From positions 62,001 to 126,000 of the forward strand of contig CAVPBX010000003.1 of assembly GCA_963702305.1 (NCBI GenBank): a stretch of 64,000 bases of DNA, given 5' to 3'. Each line of letters begins with the position of its first letter. Position 1 is the stretch's first letter. The notes beneath the pieces are model-generated. The model saw only the letters and a program-made list of their open reading frames with translations. It had not been told where the DNA came from and searched no databases. Source of the DNA: PALSA-693 sp963702305 (lineage in GTDB: Bacteria > Actinomycetota > Acidimicrobiia > Acidimicrobiales > Palsa-688). Both the position numbers and the translations under genes were made by a program. Shown here piece after piece: positions 29,869 to 38,556 of the stretch.

Positions 29869-31634
29869 CGGCGCCGCTTCGCATCGCCAACTGCAGCGGG
29901 TTCTACGGCGACCGGCTGGCGGCAGCACGCCAGATGGTCGACGGCGGCCCCATCGACGTGCTGACCGGTGACTGGCTGGCCGAGCTGACCATGCTGATCC
30001 TGGCCAAGAATCAGCTGCGCGACCCGGCCGCCGGCTACGCCCGCAGCTTCGTGACCCAGATGGAGCAGGTGATGGGCGACTGCCTGGACCGCGGCATCAA
30101 GGTGGTGTCGAATGCCGGCGGTCTTTCGCCCGCGGGCTGCGCCGCGGCGGTCGGGGAGGTGGCGGAGAAACTGGGACTGCGACCGGTGATCGCCTACGTC
30201 GAGGGCGACAACCTGGTACCCCGTCTCGACGAGCTGCGAGCCGCGGGCGTGGCTCTTTCCCATATGGAGAACGGGGAGCCGCTGGGTGATCGCCCGGTGC
30301 TGACGGCCAATGCCTACCTGGGCGGCTGGGGCATCGCCGCGGCCTTGGCGAGGGGCGCCGACATCGTGATCACCGGCCGGGTCACCGACGCCGCCCTGGC
30401 CGTCGGGCCGGCCGCCTGGCACCACGGCTGGGGCCGAGACGACTGGGACGCCTTGGCCGGCGCGGTAGTGGCCGGCCACGTGATCGAGTGCGGGCCCCAG
30501 GCCACCGGCGGCAACTACGCCTTCTTCACCGAGGTCCCCGGGCTGGAGCAACCGGGGTTCCCGATCGCGGAGGTGGCCGACGACGGGTCGGCGGTGATCA
30601 CCAAGCATCCCGGGCACGGTGGCCAGGTGTCGGTGGGGACGGTGACCGCCCAGCTGCTGTACGAGATCGGAGCGCCCGCGTACCTCAACCCGGACGTGAC
30701 GGCCCGCTTCGACAGCATCCGGCTGTCGGAGGAGGGGCCGGACCGGGTCCGCATCTCGGGCGTGCGCGGCGACTCGCCGCCGGCGACGACCAAGGTGGCG
30801 CTCAACTACCAGGGCGGCTTCCGCTCCACCACCACCCTCTACCTGGCGGGGTTGGACATCGAGGCGAAGGCCGCCCTGGTGGAGCGGGCCCTGTGGGCGG
30901 CGGTCCCGGGTGGGCGCGAGGCGTTCGCGTCGGTGGACGTGTCGTTGCTGCGCACCGACAAGCCAGACCCGGCCAGCAACGAGGAGGCCTTGGCCCACCT
31001 GCGCATCACGGTGAAAGATCCGGACGAGCGCAAGGTCGGGCGGGCTTTCACGGGTCGCGTCACTGAGCTGGCGCTGGCGTCCTACCCCGGTTTGTTCGGG
31101 GCCGGTCCTGGGAGCGCGGCGCAGGCCTACGGGGTGTACTGGCCGGCGCTGGTGCCAGCGTCCTTGGTGTGGCAGGAAGTGGTGATCGATGGCCAGCGGC
31201 TGGTGGTCGAGCCCGTCCTGCCCCCCGATCCGCCCGTGATCGCCGAGGTGGAGGGCCCGGGCCGCCCACCGGCAGTAACGCCCGGGATCGCCGGCACCCC
31301 GACCGTCCGGGCCCCTCTGGGCCGGATCGCCGGCGCCCGGTCCGGCGACAAGGGCGGCAACGCCAACCTGGGCGTGTGGGCCCGCGGCGACGACACCTAC
31401 CAATGGTTGGCGGCCTTCCTGACCGTGGCCCGGGTGCAGGAGCTGCTCCCCGAGACCGCCTCCTTGCGAGTCGAGCGCTACGACCTGCCCAACCTGCGCG
31501 CCCTCAACTTCGTGATCGTGGGGCTTCTCGGCGAAGGGGTGGCAGCCAGCACCCGGTTGGACGGTCAGGCCAAGAGCCTGGGCGAGTGGCTGCGGGCCCG
31601 GGTGGTCGACATCCCCGAGGACCTGCTGCGGTGA
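29865..31634 (+). CDS. AtuA-family protein (DUF1446, acyclic terpene utilisation type)
   Basis: A 589-residue protein starting at a GTG that overlaps the previous stop. The N-terminus RIANCSGFYGDRLAAARQMV and the blocks YVEGDNLVPRLDEL, NAYLGGWGIAAALARGADIV, ITGRVTDAALAVGPAAWHHG and TGGNYAFF are those of AtuA (PF07287). The C-terminal AtuA-like domain RIAGARSGDKGGNANLGVWA is fused to it, as in the long actinobacterial forms. AtuA is needed for citronellol and geraniol degradation in Pseudomonas, but its reaction is not settled. Here it lies between a biotin-dependent carboxylase and an enoyl-CoA hydratase, the same partners as in atu clusters. Confidence 0.9.
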   Translation: MTAPLRIANCSGFYGDRLAAARQMVDGGPIDVLTGDWLAELTMLILAKNQLRDPAAGYARSFVTQMEQVMGDCLDRGIKVVSNAGGLSPAGCAAAVGEVAEKLGLRPVIAYVEGDNLVPRLDELRAAGVALSHMENGEPLGDRPVLTANAYLGGWGIAAALARGADIVITGRVTDAALAVGPAAWHHGWGRDDWDALAGAVVAGHVIECGPQATGGNYAFFTEVPGLEQPGFPIAEVADDGSAVITKHPGHGGQVSVGTVTAQLLYEIGAPAYLNPDVTARFDSIRLSEEGPDRVRISGVRGDSPPATTKVALNYQGGFRSTTTLYLAGLDIEAKAALVERALWAAVPGGREAFASVDVSLLRTDKPDPASNEEALAHLRITVKDPDERKVGRAFTGRVTELALASYPGLFGAGPGSAAQAYGVYWPALVPASLVWQEVVIDGQRLVVEPVLPPDPPVIAEVEGPGRPPAVTPGIAGTPTVRAPLGRIAGARSGDKGGNANLGVWARGDDTYQWLAAFLTVARVQELLPETASLRVERYDLPNLRALNFVIVGLLGEGVAASTRLDGQAKSLGEWLRARVVDIPEDLLR

Positions 31635-32437
31635 CCGCGGTCGGCTACCAGACGGCTGGCGGCGTGGCCACCCTGACGATGGACCAGCCGCACAACCGCA
31701 ATGCCCTGACGCCGGCGTTGCTCAACGGGCTGGGCGACGGGCTGGCGGCGGCCGTCGCCGACGATGCGGTGCGGGTGGTGGTGCTGACCAACACCGGACC
31801 GGCCTTTTGCGCCGGCGCCGACCTGTCGGGCGGGACCGGGCCCGGCGCAGCCGAGGTTCCCCGCTTCGGGATCGCCGAGGTCCTCGCCTGTATCCAGGAC
31901 GCCCCGAAGCCGGTTGTGGCCCGCATCGCCGGTCATTGCCTGGGCGGCGGGGTAGGTCTGGCCGCGGCCTGCGACCTGTCGGTGGCCGCCGACGACGTCC
32001 GGTTCGGTTTCACCGAGGTCCGAATCGGGGTGGCCCCGGCGATCATCTCGGTGGTCTGCCTGCCCAAGCTGCGGCGGGGCGACGCCTTGGAGCTGTTCCT
32101 CACCGGCGAGCGGATCGGCGCCACCCGGGCGGCCGAAGTGGGCCTCATCACCTCGGCCGTGCCGGCCGGGGATCTGGACGCCGCGGTCGGCGAACTGGTC
32201 ACCAAGGTGGTCGCCGGCGGCCCGGCGGCGTTGGCCGCCGCCAAGCGGCTGGTGTTCGACGTGCCGGCTCTACCCCGGGCCGAAGGGTTCGAGCGGACCA
32301 CCGCCCTGTCGGCGGCGCTCTTCGCCTCCGCCGAGGCCGCCGAGGGGATGGCCGCCTTTCGGGAGAAGCGCTCGCCCGCCTGGGTGCCGCCGGCGGCCGG
32401 CGCCGGCGCCGGAGCCGGCTCGGCCGCCACTTCGTAA
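31631..32437 (+). CDS. Enoyl-CoA hydratase / isohexenylglutaconyl- or methylglutaconyl-CoA hydratase-like
   Basis: A 268-residue crotonase-family protein starting at a GTG that overlaps the atuA stop. It has the oxyanion-hole segment FCAGADLSGG, the second block IAGHCLGGGVGLAAACDLSV, and a catalytic-type Glu in FGFTEVRIGVAPAIISVVC. The family is large, and position in an AtuA-carboxylase operon suggests hydration of a glutaconyl-type product of the carboxylase, as done by LiuC or AtuE. The C-terminus has an Ala/Gly-rich tail (AGAGAGAG). It is the last gene of the plus-strand catabolic operon. Confidence 0.88.
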   Translation: MTAVGYQTAGGVATLTMDQPHNRNALTPALLNGLGDGLAAAVADDAVRVVVLTNTGPAFCAGADLSGGTGPGAAEVPRFGIAEVLACIQDAPKPVVARIAGHCLGGGVGLAAACDLSVAADDVRFGFTEVRIGVAPAIISVVCLPKLRRGDALELFLTGERIGATRAAEVGLITSAVPAGDLDAAVGELVTKVVAGGPAALAAAKRLVFDVPALPRAEGFERTTALSAALFASAEAAEGMAAFREKRSPAWVPPAAGAGAGAGSAATS

Positions 32438-32570
32438 CCCAAGGTGTCCCGACGCGCCGACCAGTTGTTGCAAAAGGGGCGACATACGACCACTACGTCA
32501 CCGCGGGTCGAGCCCCGCCCCACCCTGTGTTACAAAGTGGCGCGGGGCCAGCCGTGGCACCATAGGCGCC

Positions 32571-33134
32571 ATGGCCACCCGGCTCGTCGTCCTCTTGCGC
32601 GGCATCAACGTCGGCGGCAACAAACTGGTCGACATGGCCCGCTTGCGCGGCATGCTGAGCGGCCTCGGCTACACCGAGGTCGAGACCCTCTTGCAGAGCG
32701 GCAATGCCGTGGTGACCGCCGCACCCAGGCAGGTCGCCCAGGCCGCCACGCAGATCGAGGACGCCATCGCGGCCGAGTTCGGAGTCGAATGCCGTGTCAT
32801 AGTCCGGACTGCGACGGAGCTGGCGGCCGCCATGGCCGCCGATCCCCTGCTCCCGGTGGCGGACAATCCGTCCCGGCACTTCGTGGGCTTTCTCTCCGAC
32901 CCGCCGGACAAGGCCGGCGTCACCCAGGTCACTGACGGCGACTACGGCATCGATCTGGTGCGCGTCGTGAAGCAGCACGTCTACCTCTGGTGCCCCAACG
33001 GGATCACCGGATCACCGCTCGGCAAGCTCAACTTGGACCGCATCCTCAACACGGCCGTGACCATGCGCAACTGGAATACGGTCACCAAGCTGGCGGCCCG
33101 GGCCGGCGTCGGACCCCAACCGCTCGCCCGGTAG
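32571..33134 (+). CDS. DUF1697 family protein
   Basis: A 187-residue protein that matches the DUF1697 family from its first residues, LVVLLRGINVGGNKLVDMAR, through LRGMLSGLGYTEVETLLQSG and the later block RHFVGFLSDPPDK to the basic C-terminus (NWNTVTKLAARAG). The ATG is at 32571. DUF1697 proteins are small cytosolic proteins of unknown function, widespread in actinobacteria. It is 133 bp downstream of the hydratase and probably has its own promoter. A YCII-domain gene follows 11 bp later. Confidence 0.85.
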   Translation: MATRLVVLLRGINVGGNKLVDMARLRGMLSGLGYTEVETLLQSGNAVVTAAPRQVAQAATQIEDAIAAEFGVECRVIVRTATELAAAMAADPLLPVADNPSRHFVGFLSDPPDKAGVTQVTDGDYGIDLVRVVKQHVYLWCPNGITGSPLGKLNLDRILNTAVTMRNWNTVTKLAARAGVGPQPLAR

Positions 33135-33145
33135 GTTTTCGATCG

Positions 33146-33460
33146 ATGGCCACCACACCCCCCAGCGGCCCCGCACCCATGACGCCGAAGTTCGTGGTGC
33201 TGTACGAGTCCGCGGCCGACGTGGGGTCAAAGGCCCCCGCCCACTTCCCGGCCCACAAGGCCCGCCTGGACGAGTTCCACGCTCGGGGCGACCTGCTCCT
33301 GGTCGGCCCGTTCGGCGACCCGCAGACGGAAGGCTCCATGGCCGTTTTCGCCTCCCGCGCCGCCGCCGAGGAGTTCGTTGCCGGCGACCCTTTCGTCAGT
33401 AATGGCGTGGTGCGGGCCTGGCAGATCCGCCAGTGGAACGAGATCCTCGGCGGCGGCTGA
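33146..33460 (+). CDS. YCII-domain protein (YciI-like)
   Basis: A 104-residue ferredoxin-like fold protein of the YCII family: PKFVVLYESAADVGSKAPAH, a central HxxxLDEFHARGDLLLVGPF segment with the conserved His (HKARLDEFHARG), GSMAVFASRAAAEEFVAGDP and RAWQIRQWNEIL. The ATG at 33146 is used, but the internal ATG at 33179 fits the family length better. YCII proteins are small enzymes or binding proteins of poorly known function. It lies 11 bp after the DUF1697 gene and is convergent with the CGNR regulator gene. Confidence 0.82.
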   Translation: MATTPPSGPAPMTPKFVVLYESAADVGSKAPAHFPAHKARLDEFHARGDLLLVGPFGDPQTEGSMAVFASRAAAEEFVAGDPFVSNGVVRAWQIRQWNEILGGG

Positions 33461-33470
33461 ATCGGCCTGG

Positions 33471-34076
33471 TCAGCGCCGCCGTTCCCGCAGATTCCGGTT
33501 CTTGATGCGGTTGCCGCAGACGGCCATGTCACACCAGCGGCCGCGGCGGGTGTGGGAGCGATCGTAGAAGGCCCAACTGCAGTCGCGGTTGTCGCAGGTC
33601 TTCAGGCGCGCCCAGGTGCCGTCGTGCTGGGCGTCGCGGATCACGAGTAGGAGCTGGCCCAGTGGGCCGTTGAGCCGATCCGACGGTTCGGGGACGAGGT
33701 CGATCCGGCCGTCGACGCCGACCGTGATCCGGGCTCGAGCCGATCTGGTCAGCTCCTCTAGCGGCGCCAGGTCGACGGGATCGGCGGGGCTCGCCGTGCC
33801 GTTGGCCGCGATCAGGGCCCGGATGCTCTCGCGCACCTGCCGGGCCCGCCGGAGCTCGTCGTCGCGGGGGTCCGGCTGATCGTCCGCCCACAGGCCGGCG
33901 TCGTGCAGCCACGCCCGGGCCGTGACGGGGTCGGCGAGCAGGTCGGTGGCGGTGTCAGCCTCGCGGGTGTTGACAAACGCCTGCACGATCAGGAGCGGAA
34001 GGGGCGCCGGCTTGGTCTCGTCGGCTGGCACCCAGGACGGGAGCGGCACAGGAGCCAGGCTACCCCGCGTGACCAT
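33471..34076 (-). CDS. CGNR zinc-finger (ABATE domain) putative regulator
   Basis: A 201-residue protein with an N-terminal ABATE-like region (LIVQAFVNTREADTATDLLA) and a C-terminal CGNR zinc finger. The latter is LKTCDNRDCSWAFYDRSH, then RRGRWCDMAVCGNRIKNRN, with four cysteines and the CGNR signature; the C-terminus is basic. Such proteins are taken to be transcription regulators in actinobacteria. The ATG at 34076 has GGGCAG upstream; the alternative start at 34130 would cover the inverted repeat at 34102-34129. The gene is divergent from the unknown gene at 34157 and probably controls that intergenic region. Confidence 0.85.
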   Translation of the reverse strand: MVTRGSLAPVPLPSWVPADETKPAPLPLLIVQAFVNTREADTATDLLADPVTARAWLHDAGLWADDQPDPRDDELRRARQVRESIRALIAANGTASPADPVDLAPLEELTRSARARITVGVDGRIDLVPEPSDRLNGPLGQLLLVIRDAQHDGTWARLKTCDNRDCSWAFYDRSHTRRGRWCDMAVCGNRIKNRNLRERRR

Positions 34077-34101
34077 TAACTGCCCTTTACCGGTCTTGAC
34101 C

Positions 34102-34129
34102 TGACTACTAAAGTGGGTGTTATTAGTCA
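34102..34129. promoter_or_regulatory. Inverted repeat overlapping a promoter between CGNR gene and 34157 gene
   Basis: Half-sites TGACTACTAA (34102-34111) and TTATTAGTCA (34120-34129) are reverse complements at 9 of 10 positions, with an 8-bp spacer. The repeat begins immediately after a -35 box TTGACC (34096-34101) and covers the likely -10 region (TATTAG, 34121-34126) of the plus-strand gene, so a bound protein would compete with RNA polymerase. The AT-rich arms stand out from the surrounding GC-rich DNA. Confidence 0.6.
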
Positions 34130-34156
34130 CGCCGAGTGGAGCACGAGGAGGCCGTG

Positions 34157-34627
34157 ATGATGGTGCTGGTCGAGAACCCCAATGCCGGCTTCTCGGAAAA
34201 GCGGGTCCGCCTGCGGGACCGGCTGATCGAGTCCGCGAGGGCCTCGCGCCTGGACCAGGACCTCGCCGCAGGCGCCTCGCCCGACGCCACCGTCGGTTTG
34301 TCCCTGCACGCCCACCGGCTCGTCGAACCGGCCCGCCGGCGGGAGCTGGCCGAAAGCCTCGATCACCTGGCCGCCATCGCCGACCGGCCCGCAGGAGCGC
34401 TCACGACCAGAACGCCGGTCGCGGGCACCCGGATCCGGGCCGCCGCCGCCGAGCTCCGAGCCGTGACGAGTCGACTTCGGACCGACGGCGTCGTGGCCCC
34501 CGAGGGGGTGGCGATGCTGCGGCTGCTCCTCGCGGACGGACTGGGGCCGTTCTACCGGCCGGCCGACCCGGACGACCTCGAGTCCCGGCTGCGCGAGATT
34601 CAGTCCGCCCTCGACCCGACCGGATGA
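34157..34627 (+). CDS. Unknown protein divergent from the CGNR regulator
   Basis: A 156-residue soluble, helix-rich protein: MMVLVENPNAGFSEKRVRLR, HRLVEPARRRELAESLDHLA, AAAAELRAVTSRLRTDGVVA and DDLESRLREIQSAL. The start at 34157 is set by a perfect AGGAGG (34146-34151) 5 nt upstream. There are no membrane segments or recognised catalytic motifs, and the family is not recognised. Its promoter overlaps the inverted repeat at 34102-34129, so it is the probable target of the CGNR protein. Convergent with the luciferase-like oxidoreductase. Confidence 0.7.
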   Translation: MMVLVENPNAGFSEKRVRLRDRLIESARASRLDQDLAAGASPDATVGLSLHAHRLVEPARRRELAESLDHLAAIADRPAGALTTRTPVAGTRIRAAAAELRAVTSRLRTDGVVAPEGVAMLRLLLADGLGPFYRPADPDDLESRLREIQSALDPTG

Positions 34628-34639
34628 GCCGACCGGCGA

Positions 34640-35692
34640 TCAGCTGGCGGCGACGGCTGAGGCGACCCTCGACCCTGGGGCACCCGAGCCGGCGGCCTCC
34701 GCCAGCAGCTGGTAGCTGCGCAGCCGGTCGGCGTGGGCGTAGGTGCTGGTGGTGACCATGAGCTCGTCCACGCCGGTCCGACCCGCCAGCTCGGCGAGCT
34801 GGGCCAGGACGGTGGCTGGGTCGCCGACCACGTGCGAGCCCGTGGTACTGGCGATCATCGCCCGGTCCGCATCGCTGTAGGAGAAGGTCTCGGCCTCTTG
34901 CGGGCTCGGCAAGGTGGACGGTTGCCCGCTGCGCAGGCGCAACATCGACAACTTCGAGGAGCCGTGCAACCAATGGGCCCGCGCCGCGTCGTCGGCGCAG
35001 ACCACCGCCACCCCAATCAAGCAGTACGGCTCGGTGAGGGTGGCCGACGGACGGAAGGATTGTCGGTAGAGCTCCAAGGCCGGCTCGGTGTTGACGGCGC
35101 TGAAATGATGGGCGAACGCGAAGGGCAGGCCGAGCAGACCGGCCACCTGGGCGCTGTAACCACTCGACCCCAGCAGCCACATGGCTGGCTGGTTGCCCTC
35201 GGCCGGGATGGCCCGGACCCGCCGGTACGGGTGCCCGCCGCGGAACTCGCCGGCGAAGAAACCCAGCAAGGCCTCCAGTTGCTCCGGAAAATCCTCCGCG
35301 GACAGCGCCTCCATGCTGCGTCGGAGGGCCAAGGCGGTCACCTGGTCCGTCCCGGGGGCCCGACCGATGCCCAGATCGATGCGACCCGGGTAGAGCGCTT
35401 CGAGCATCCCGAACTGCTCCGCCACCACCAGCGGCGCGTGGTTGGGGAGCATCACCCCGCCGGATCCGACCCGCATCTCGCTTGTCGCCGCCGCCAGCTG
35501 GCCGATCAGCACGGCCGGGGCCGAACTGGCGATACCTGGCATGTTGTGGTGCTCGGCGACCCAATAGCGCCGGTAACCCCAGGTCTCGACCTGTCGGGCC
35601 AGGTCGACGCTGCGACGCAAGGCTTCGCCGGTCGTCGCCCCGGTTGGCACCGGGCACAGGTCGAGCACTGACAGGGGCGGAAGCGGACTCAC
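34640..35692 (-). CDS. LLM-class flavin-dependent oxidoreductase (luciferase-like, MsnO8 type)
   Basis: A 350-residue bacterial luciferase-fold enzyme, probably FMN-dependent. Family blocks: LARQVETWGYRRYWVAEHHN, ASSAPAVLIGQLAAATSEMR, VGSGGVMLPNHAPLVVAEQF and GMLEALYPGRIDLGIGRAPG, the MsnO8-type signature. Later come LLGSSGYSAQVAGLLGLPFA and the C-terminal VVGDPATVLAQLAELAGRTG. Substrate is unknown. It starts at an ATG (35692) and stands alone between convergent and same-strand neighbours, with 47 bp to the nitrobindin-like gene upstream. Confidence 0.9.
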   Translation of the reverse strand: MSPLPPLSVLDLCPVPTGATTGEALRRSVDLARQVETWGYRRYWVAEHHNMPGIASSAPAVLIGQLAAATSEMRVGSGGVMLPNHAPLVVAEQFGMLEALYPGRIDLGIGRAPGTDQVTALALRRSMEALSAEDFPEQLEALLGFFAGEFRGGHPYRRVRAIPAEGNQPAMWLLGSSGYSAQVAGLLGLPFAFAHHFSAVNTEPALELYRQSFRPSATLTEPYCLIGVAVVCADDAARAHWLHGSSKLSMLRLRSGQPSTLPSPQEAETFSYSDADRAMIASTTGSHVVGDPATVLAQLAELAGRTGVDELMVTTSTYAHADRLRSYQLLAEAAGSGAPGSRVASAVAAS

Positions 35693-35739
35693 ACGAGGGT
35701 CAACGCCGGCTACGGACCCGCTGTTCCGGATCGAATTGG

Positions 35740-36447
35740 TCAGAGGCTCCGATCCGATGACCGAAGGGATCCGATCCCGAGGCTGCCCTCGGAGCTGCTC
35801 GCCAAGCCGGACCGGCCGGCCGCCAGGGCCAGCGGGTTGAGCTGGGGCGGCCCGATCTTCGTCAGGGTGTTGCGGTCGATATGGCTGAAGGGCTCGTCCC
35901 GGCCGGGTATCTGCAGCACGCCCTCCTCCTCGTACGACCAGGTGCCGTCGTCGTTGACCGTCACGTGGATGCGGTAGCTCACGGTACGGAACGACTGCTC
36001 CAGAAAGGGGTTCGAGAGGATGCCGTGGACCTCGGTGCCCGCGATCGCGGTCAGCTCGAACTCGGTGGCGTCAGGCGCGGCCGGCCCCGACGCCAACAGC
36101 ACCTGGGCCCGGGGGATGCCGAGGGTGAGGGTCACGGCCCGGGCCGCGGGCTCCCAGAGCCAGTAGCCCACCTGGTCGTGGAACGTCTCGGCCTCGCCGG
36201 GTTTGGTGATGTGGGTGTGGTACCGCATGCCGTAGAAGAGCTGCGGGCCGTTCGTCTGGCGGTCGATGGGCTGCAGTTCGTAGTGCTCGACGAAGGTGTT
36301 CCGTTCCGTGCCCTCGGCGACTGGATGCTGATCAGCCCCCTTCGTCCCCTCCCACACGCCGGCCATGGGGCGCAGCGGTCCCAGGTTCGCCAGGGTGTCC
36401 GGGTCGCCGTCGGGCTCGGTGTAGATGTCGGGTCCATAGTCGGTCAC
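35740..36447 (-). CDS. Nitrobindin-like heme-binding beta-barrel protein
   Basis: A 235-residue protein from a GTG at 36447. The FABP-like/THAP4-type barrel is visible in LGPLRPMAGVWEGTKGADQH, FVEHYELQPIDRQTNGPQLF, YGMRYHTHITKPGEAETFHD, QVGYWLWEPAARAVTLTLGI and SYRIHVTVNDDGTWSYEEEG, ending with HIDRNTLTKIGPP. A C-terminal His in the HIDRNTL segment is where nitrobindins bind heme. The family is thought to handle nitric oxide or peroxynitrite. The last ~25 residues (GSLGIGSLRSSDRSL) are low-complexity and not family-like. The longer ORF to 36879 has no family support. Confidence 0.82.
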   Translation of the reverse strand: MTDYGPDIYTEPDGDPDTLANLGPLRPMAGVWEGTKGADQHPVAEGTERNTFVEHYELQPIDRQTNGPQLFYGMRYHTHITKPGEAETFHDQVGYWLWEPAARAVTLTLGIPRAQVLLASGPAAPDATEFELTAIAGTEVHGILSNPFLEQSFRTVSYRIHVTVNDDGTWSYEEEGVLQIPGRDEPFSHIDRNTLTKIGPPQLNPLALAAGRSGLASSSEGSLGIGSLRSSDRSL

Positions 36448-36539
36448 TCGGGCACCCTCGCTCCGATCGTGTGCGGTCGGTCCAAAACCAGGGGATGAGG
36501 TTACCGGCTCCCCGTTGGCGGCCGGCACCCCCGGCGGGC

Positions 36540-38352
36540 TCAGCGCGACGTCCCAATGCCATCGACGGCGGGCTCGACGACGATGCCGAAAGCGTGGATC
36601 TTGCGGTAGATGGTCGCCCGGGAAATGCCCAGCCGGTGGGCCGCTCTGGCTCGATCTCCGTCGGTGTCGATGAGGGCCTCGGTGATGGCGTCGCGCTCGA
36701 GCGCCTCCCAGTGCGTGAGCACCATGGGGCTGGTGGCGTGGCATTCCGGCGGCAGGTCCGCGGGACGGATCTCCCCCGAGCGCCGGCGGGACAGGACGAG
36801 CCTGACGACCCGTTCCAGCTGTGCGACATTGCCGGGCCAGGAGGCCCGGAGCAGCGTTTGCATCGTCTCTGGAGTGCACGTCGGCGGCCGGCGGGGGGCG
36901 TACTTGTCGATGATCGCGGCGACGAGGTCGCGGACGTCGTCAACCCGATGGCGCAGCGGGGGGACGGGTACGGACGAGGGGAAGTGCGCGAGCAGGCTGC
37001 CGGGGTCCGGCACGGCCGAGGTGGCGACCATCCACGCCCGGGGGCGGCCGTCGCCGGCCTCCTCGTCGAGCAGATCGGCCAACCGCCGCTGCTCGTCTGG
37101 ACTCATCCGGTCCACGTGCCGCACGACGATGGTCGCGGCAGGTTCGACGAGGTGGCGCCGGACGTGCCCCAGCCGATCGGCGTCGTCGCCCTCGTCGGCC
37201 GCGTCAATTACGGCAAGTGGCCCCGTCGGGAACCAGCGGCGGTGGGCCGCTTCGACGATGGCGCACTTGCCGACGCCGGGTTCGCCCGTGACGAGCAGCC
37301 AGGAGCGGGCCCGGCATTGCGCTTCGACGCGCTGGCACGCCTGCAGCCACACCGGACTCCTTCCGGCCACCCCGGGCAGCGGTCGCATCGGGCCAGGCCG
37401 GCTCGGCTTCGCCGACCGGGCGGCGTGGCCTCGAACGCTGACCTCGACGATCGCCCCCGCCACGCCGGTCGCGCTCATGACCGGGCTGCAGTGCAGCGTC
37501 GCGGGCTGCCCGTTGGACAGGAGCATCTGCGCGCTCGGTCTCCCGGGGCGACGCCATCAGCTCGACGGCGCGGTCGCGCACCAGGGCGTGGTCATCGGCG
37601 CCCAGCAGATGGAACGCGGCCGGGTTGGCGATGACGAGGTCTCCACCGACCGTGAGCACCGCCTGATCGGCCCGGCGGTTGGTAGCCAGGAACTGCTGCA
37701 GCAGGGCCCGCTCCGGCGCGGTGGCCTCGTCGACCAGCCGCTGCTCGATCTCCGCGGCGGCTTGGCGGACCAGGGCCAGCATGAGGGGGCTGGCGTCGGA
37801 TCGCCGGCAGGTGACATCGACGACCCCCTCGGTGCGGCCCGTGAGGGGGTGGCGGATGGGCGCGGCGGCGCACGACAAGCTCTGAAGGCGGCTGGAGAAG
37901 TGCTCGCTCCCGAACACGTAGGCCGACCGCTTCTCCTCGAGCGCGGTACCGATGGCGTTGGTCCCGACATGCGGCTCGGCGTAGCTGAATCCGGGGGCCA
38001 ACCAGACCGAGTCCAGATCGTGATTGAGGGAGGGGTCGCCGGTCCACCGGTGCAGGACGTTGGCGTGGCCGTCGGCGAGGACCACGCTGACGGCCGTGTC
38101 CGCCAGCATGGTTTGGACGCGGTCGAGGACCGGCCGAGCAGCGCGCACCAGGCGGTTGTCCGTGTCGATGTCCGGGTGGAATGGGAGTTCGGGCAGCTCG
38201 ACGGAGACCCCCCAAAACCTCGACCGCCGCCACGACGTCAGGATCGGGTCGCGCACCGGATCGGTCGGGAGTTCCCCGGACGCCAGGAAGCGCTCTCGCG
38301 CCCGGGCGACAAGCCGGGCGTCCTGCCGGTCATCGAGGGATGGCAGGCTCAT
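36540..38352 (-). CDS. GAF-domain regulator with Fis-type HTH, one frameshift
   Basis: A regulator of about 604 residues related to acetoin/acetoacetate regulators (AcoR group). N-terminal part: RARERFLASGELPTDPVRDP, ILTSWRRSRFWGVS, and a GAF domain with VGTNAIGTALEEKRSAYVFG and CAAAPIRHPLTGRTEGVVDV. A PAS-like segment follows (VGGDLVIANPAAFHLLGADD). Near 37528 one base must be removed to continue into MLLSNGQPATLHCSPVMSAT and an AAA+-like domain with VTGEPGVGKCAIVEAAHRRW. That domain lacks a GAFTGA loop, so sigma54 contact is not expected. The C-terminus has a Fis helix-turn-helix (ARAAHRLGISRATIYRKIHA). It is divergent from the alpha/beta hydrolase gene, its likely target. Confidence 0.8.
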
Positions 38353-38556
38353 CACCTCGGTCACGTCCCAACGCCCTGCATCGGCTCCCTCCTGTCGAGG
38401 GGCAACGTGTCGACGGCCGTCACTGTCCGGGACGACTGTACCCCTCCCTCGCCTCGGTCGCGCCCACGCGGGGCCCGCCTCCGTCTCATATTGAGACGCC
38501 GCCACGGTGGCATCGGACCCATCATGGCCGTATCCAGTCGCAAAGGAGAATGTGCG

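Noticed and set aside
36447..36879. N-terminal extension of the nitrobindin-like gene
   Set aside because: The added residues are low-complexity and overlap the end of the regulator in another frame; the GTG at 36447 starts the domain.
38365..38556. Sigma54 (-24/-12) promoter for the alpha/beta hydrolase
   Set aside because: No GG-N10-GC element of acceptable quality was found, and the adjacent regulator lacks a GAFTGA loop.
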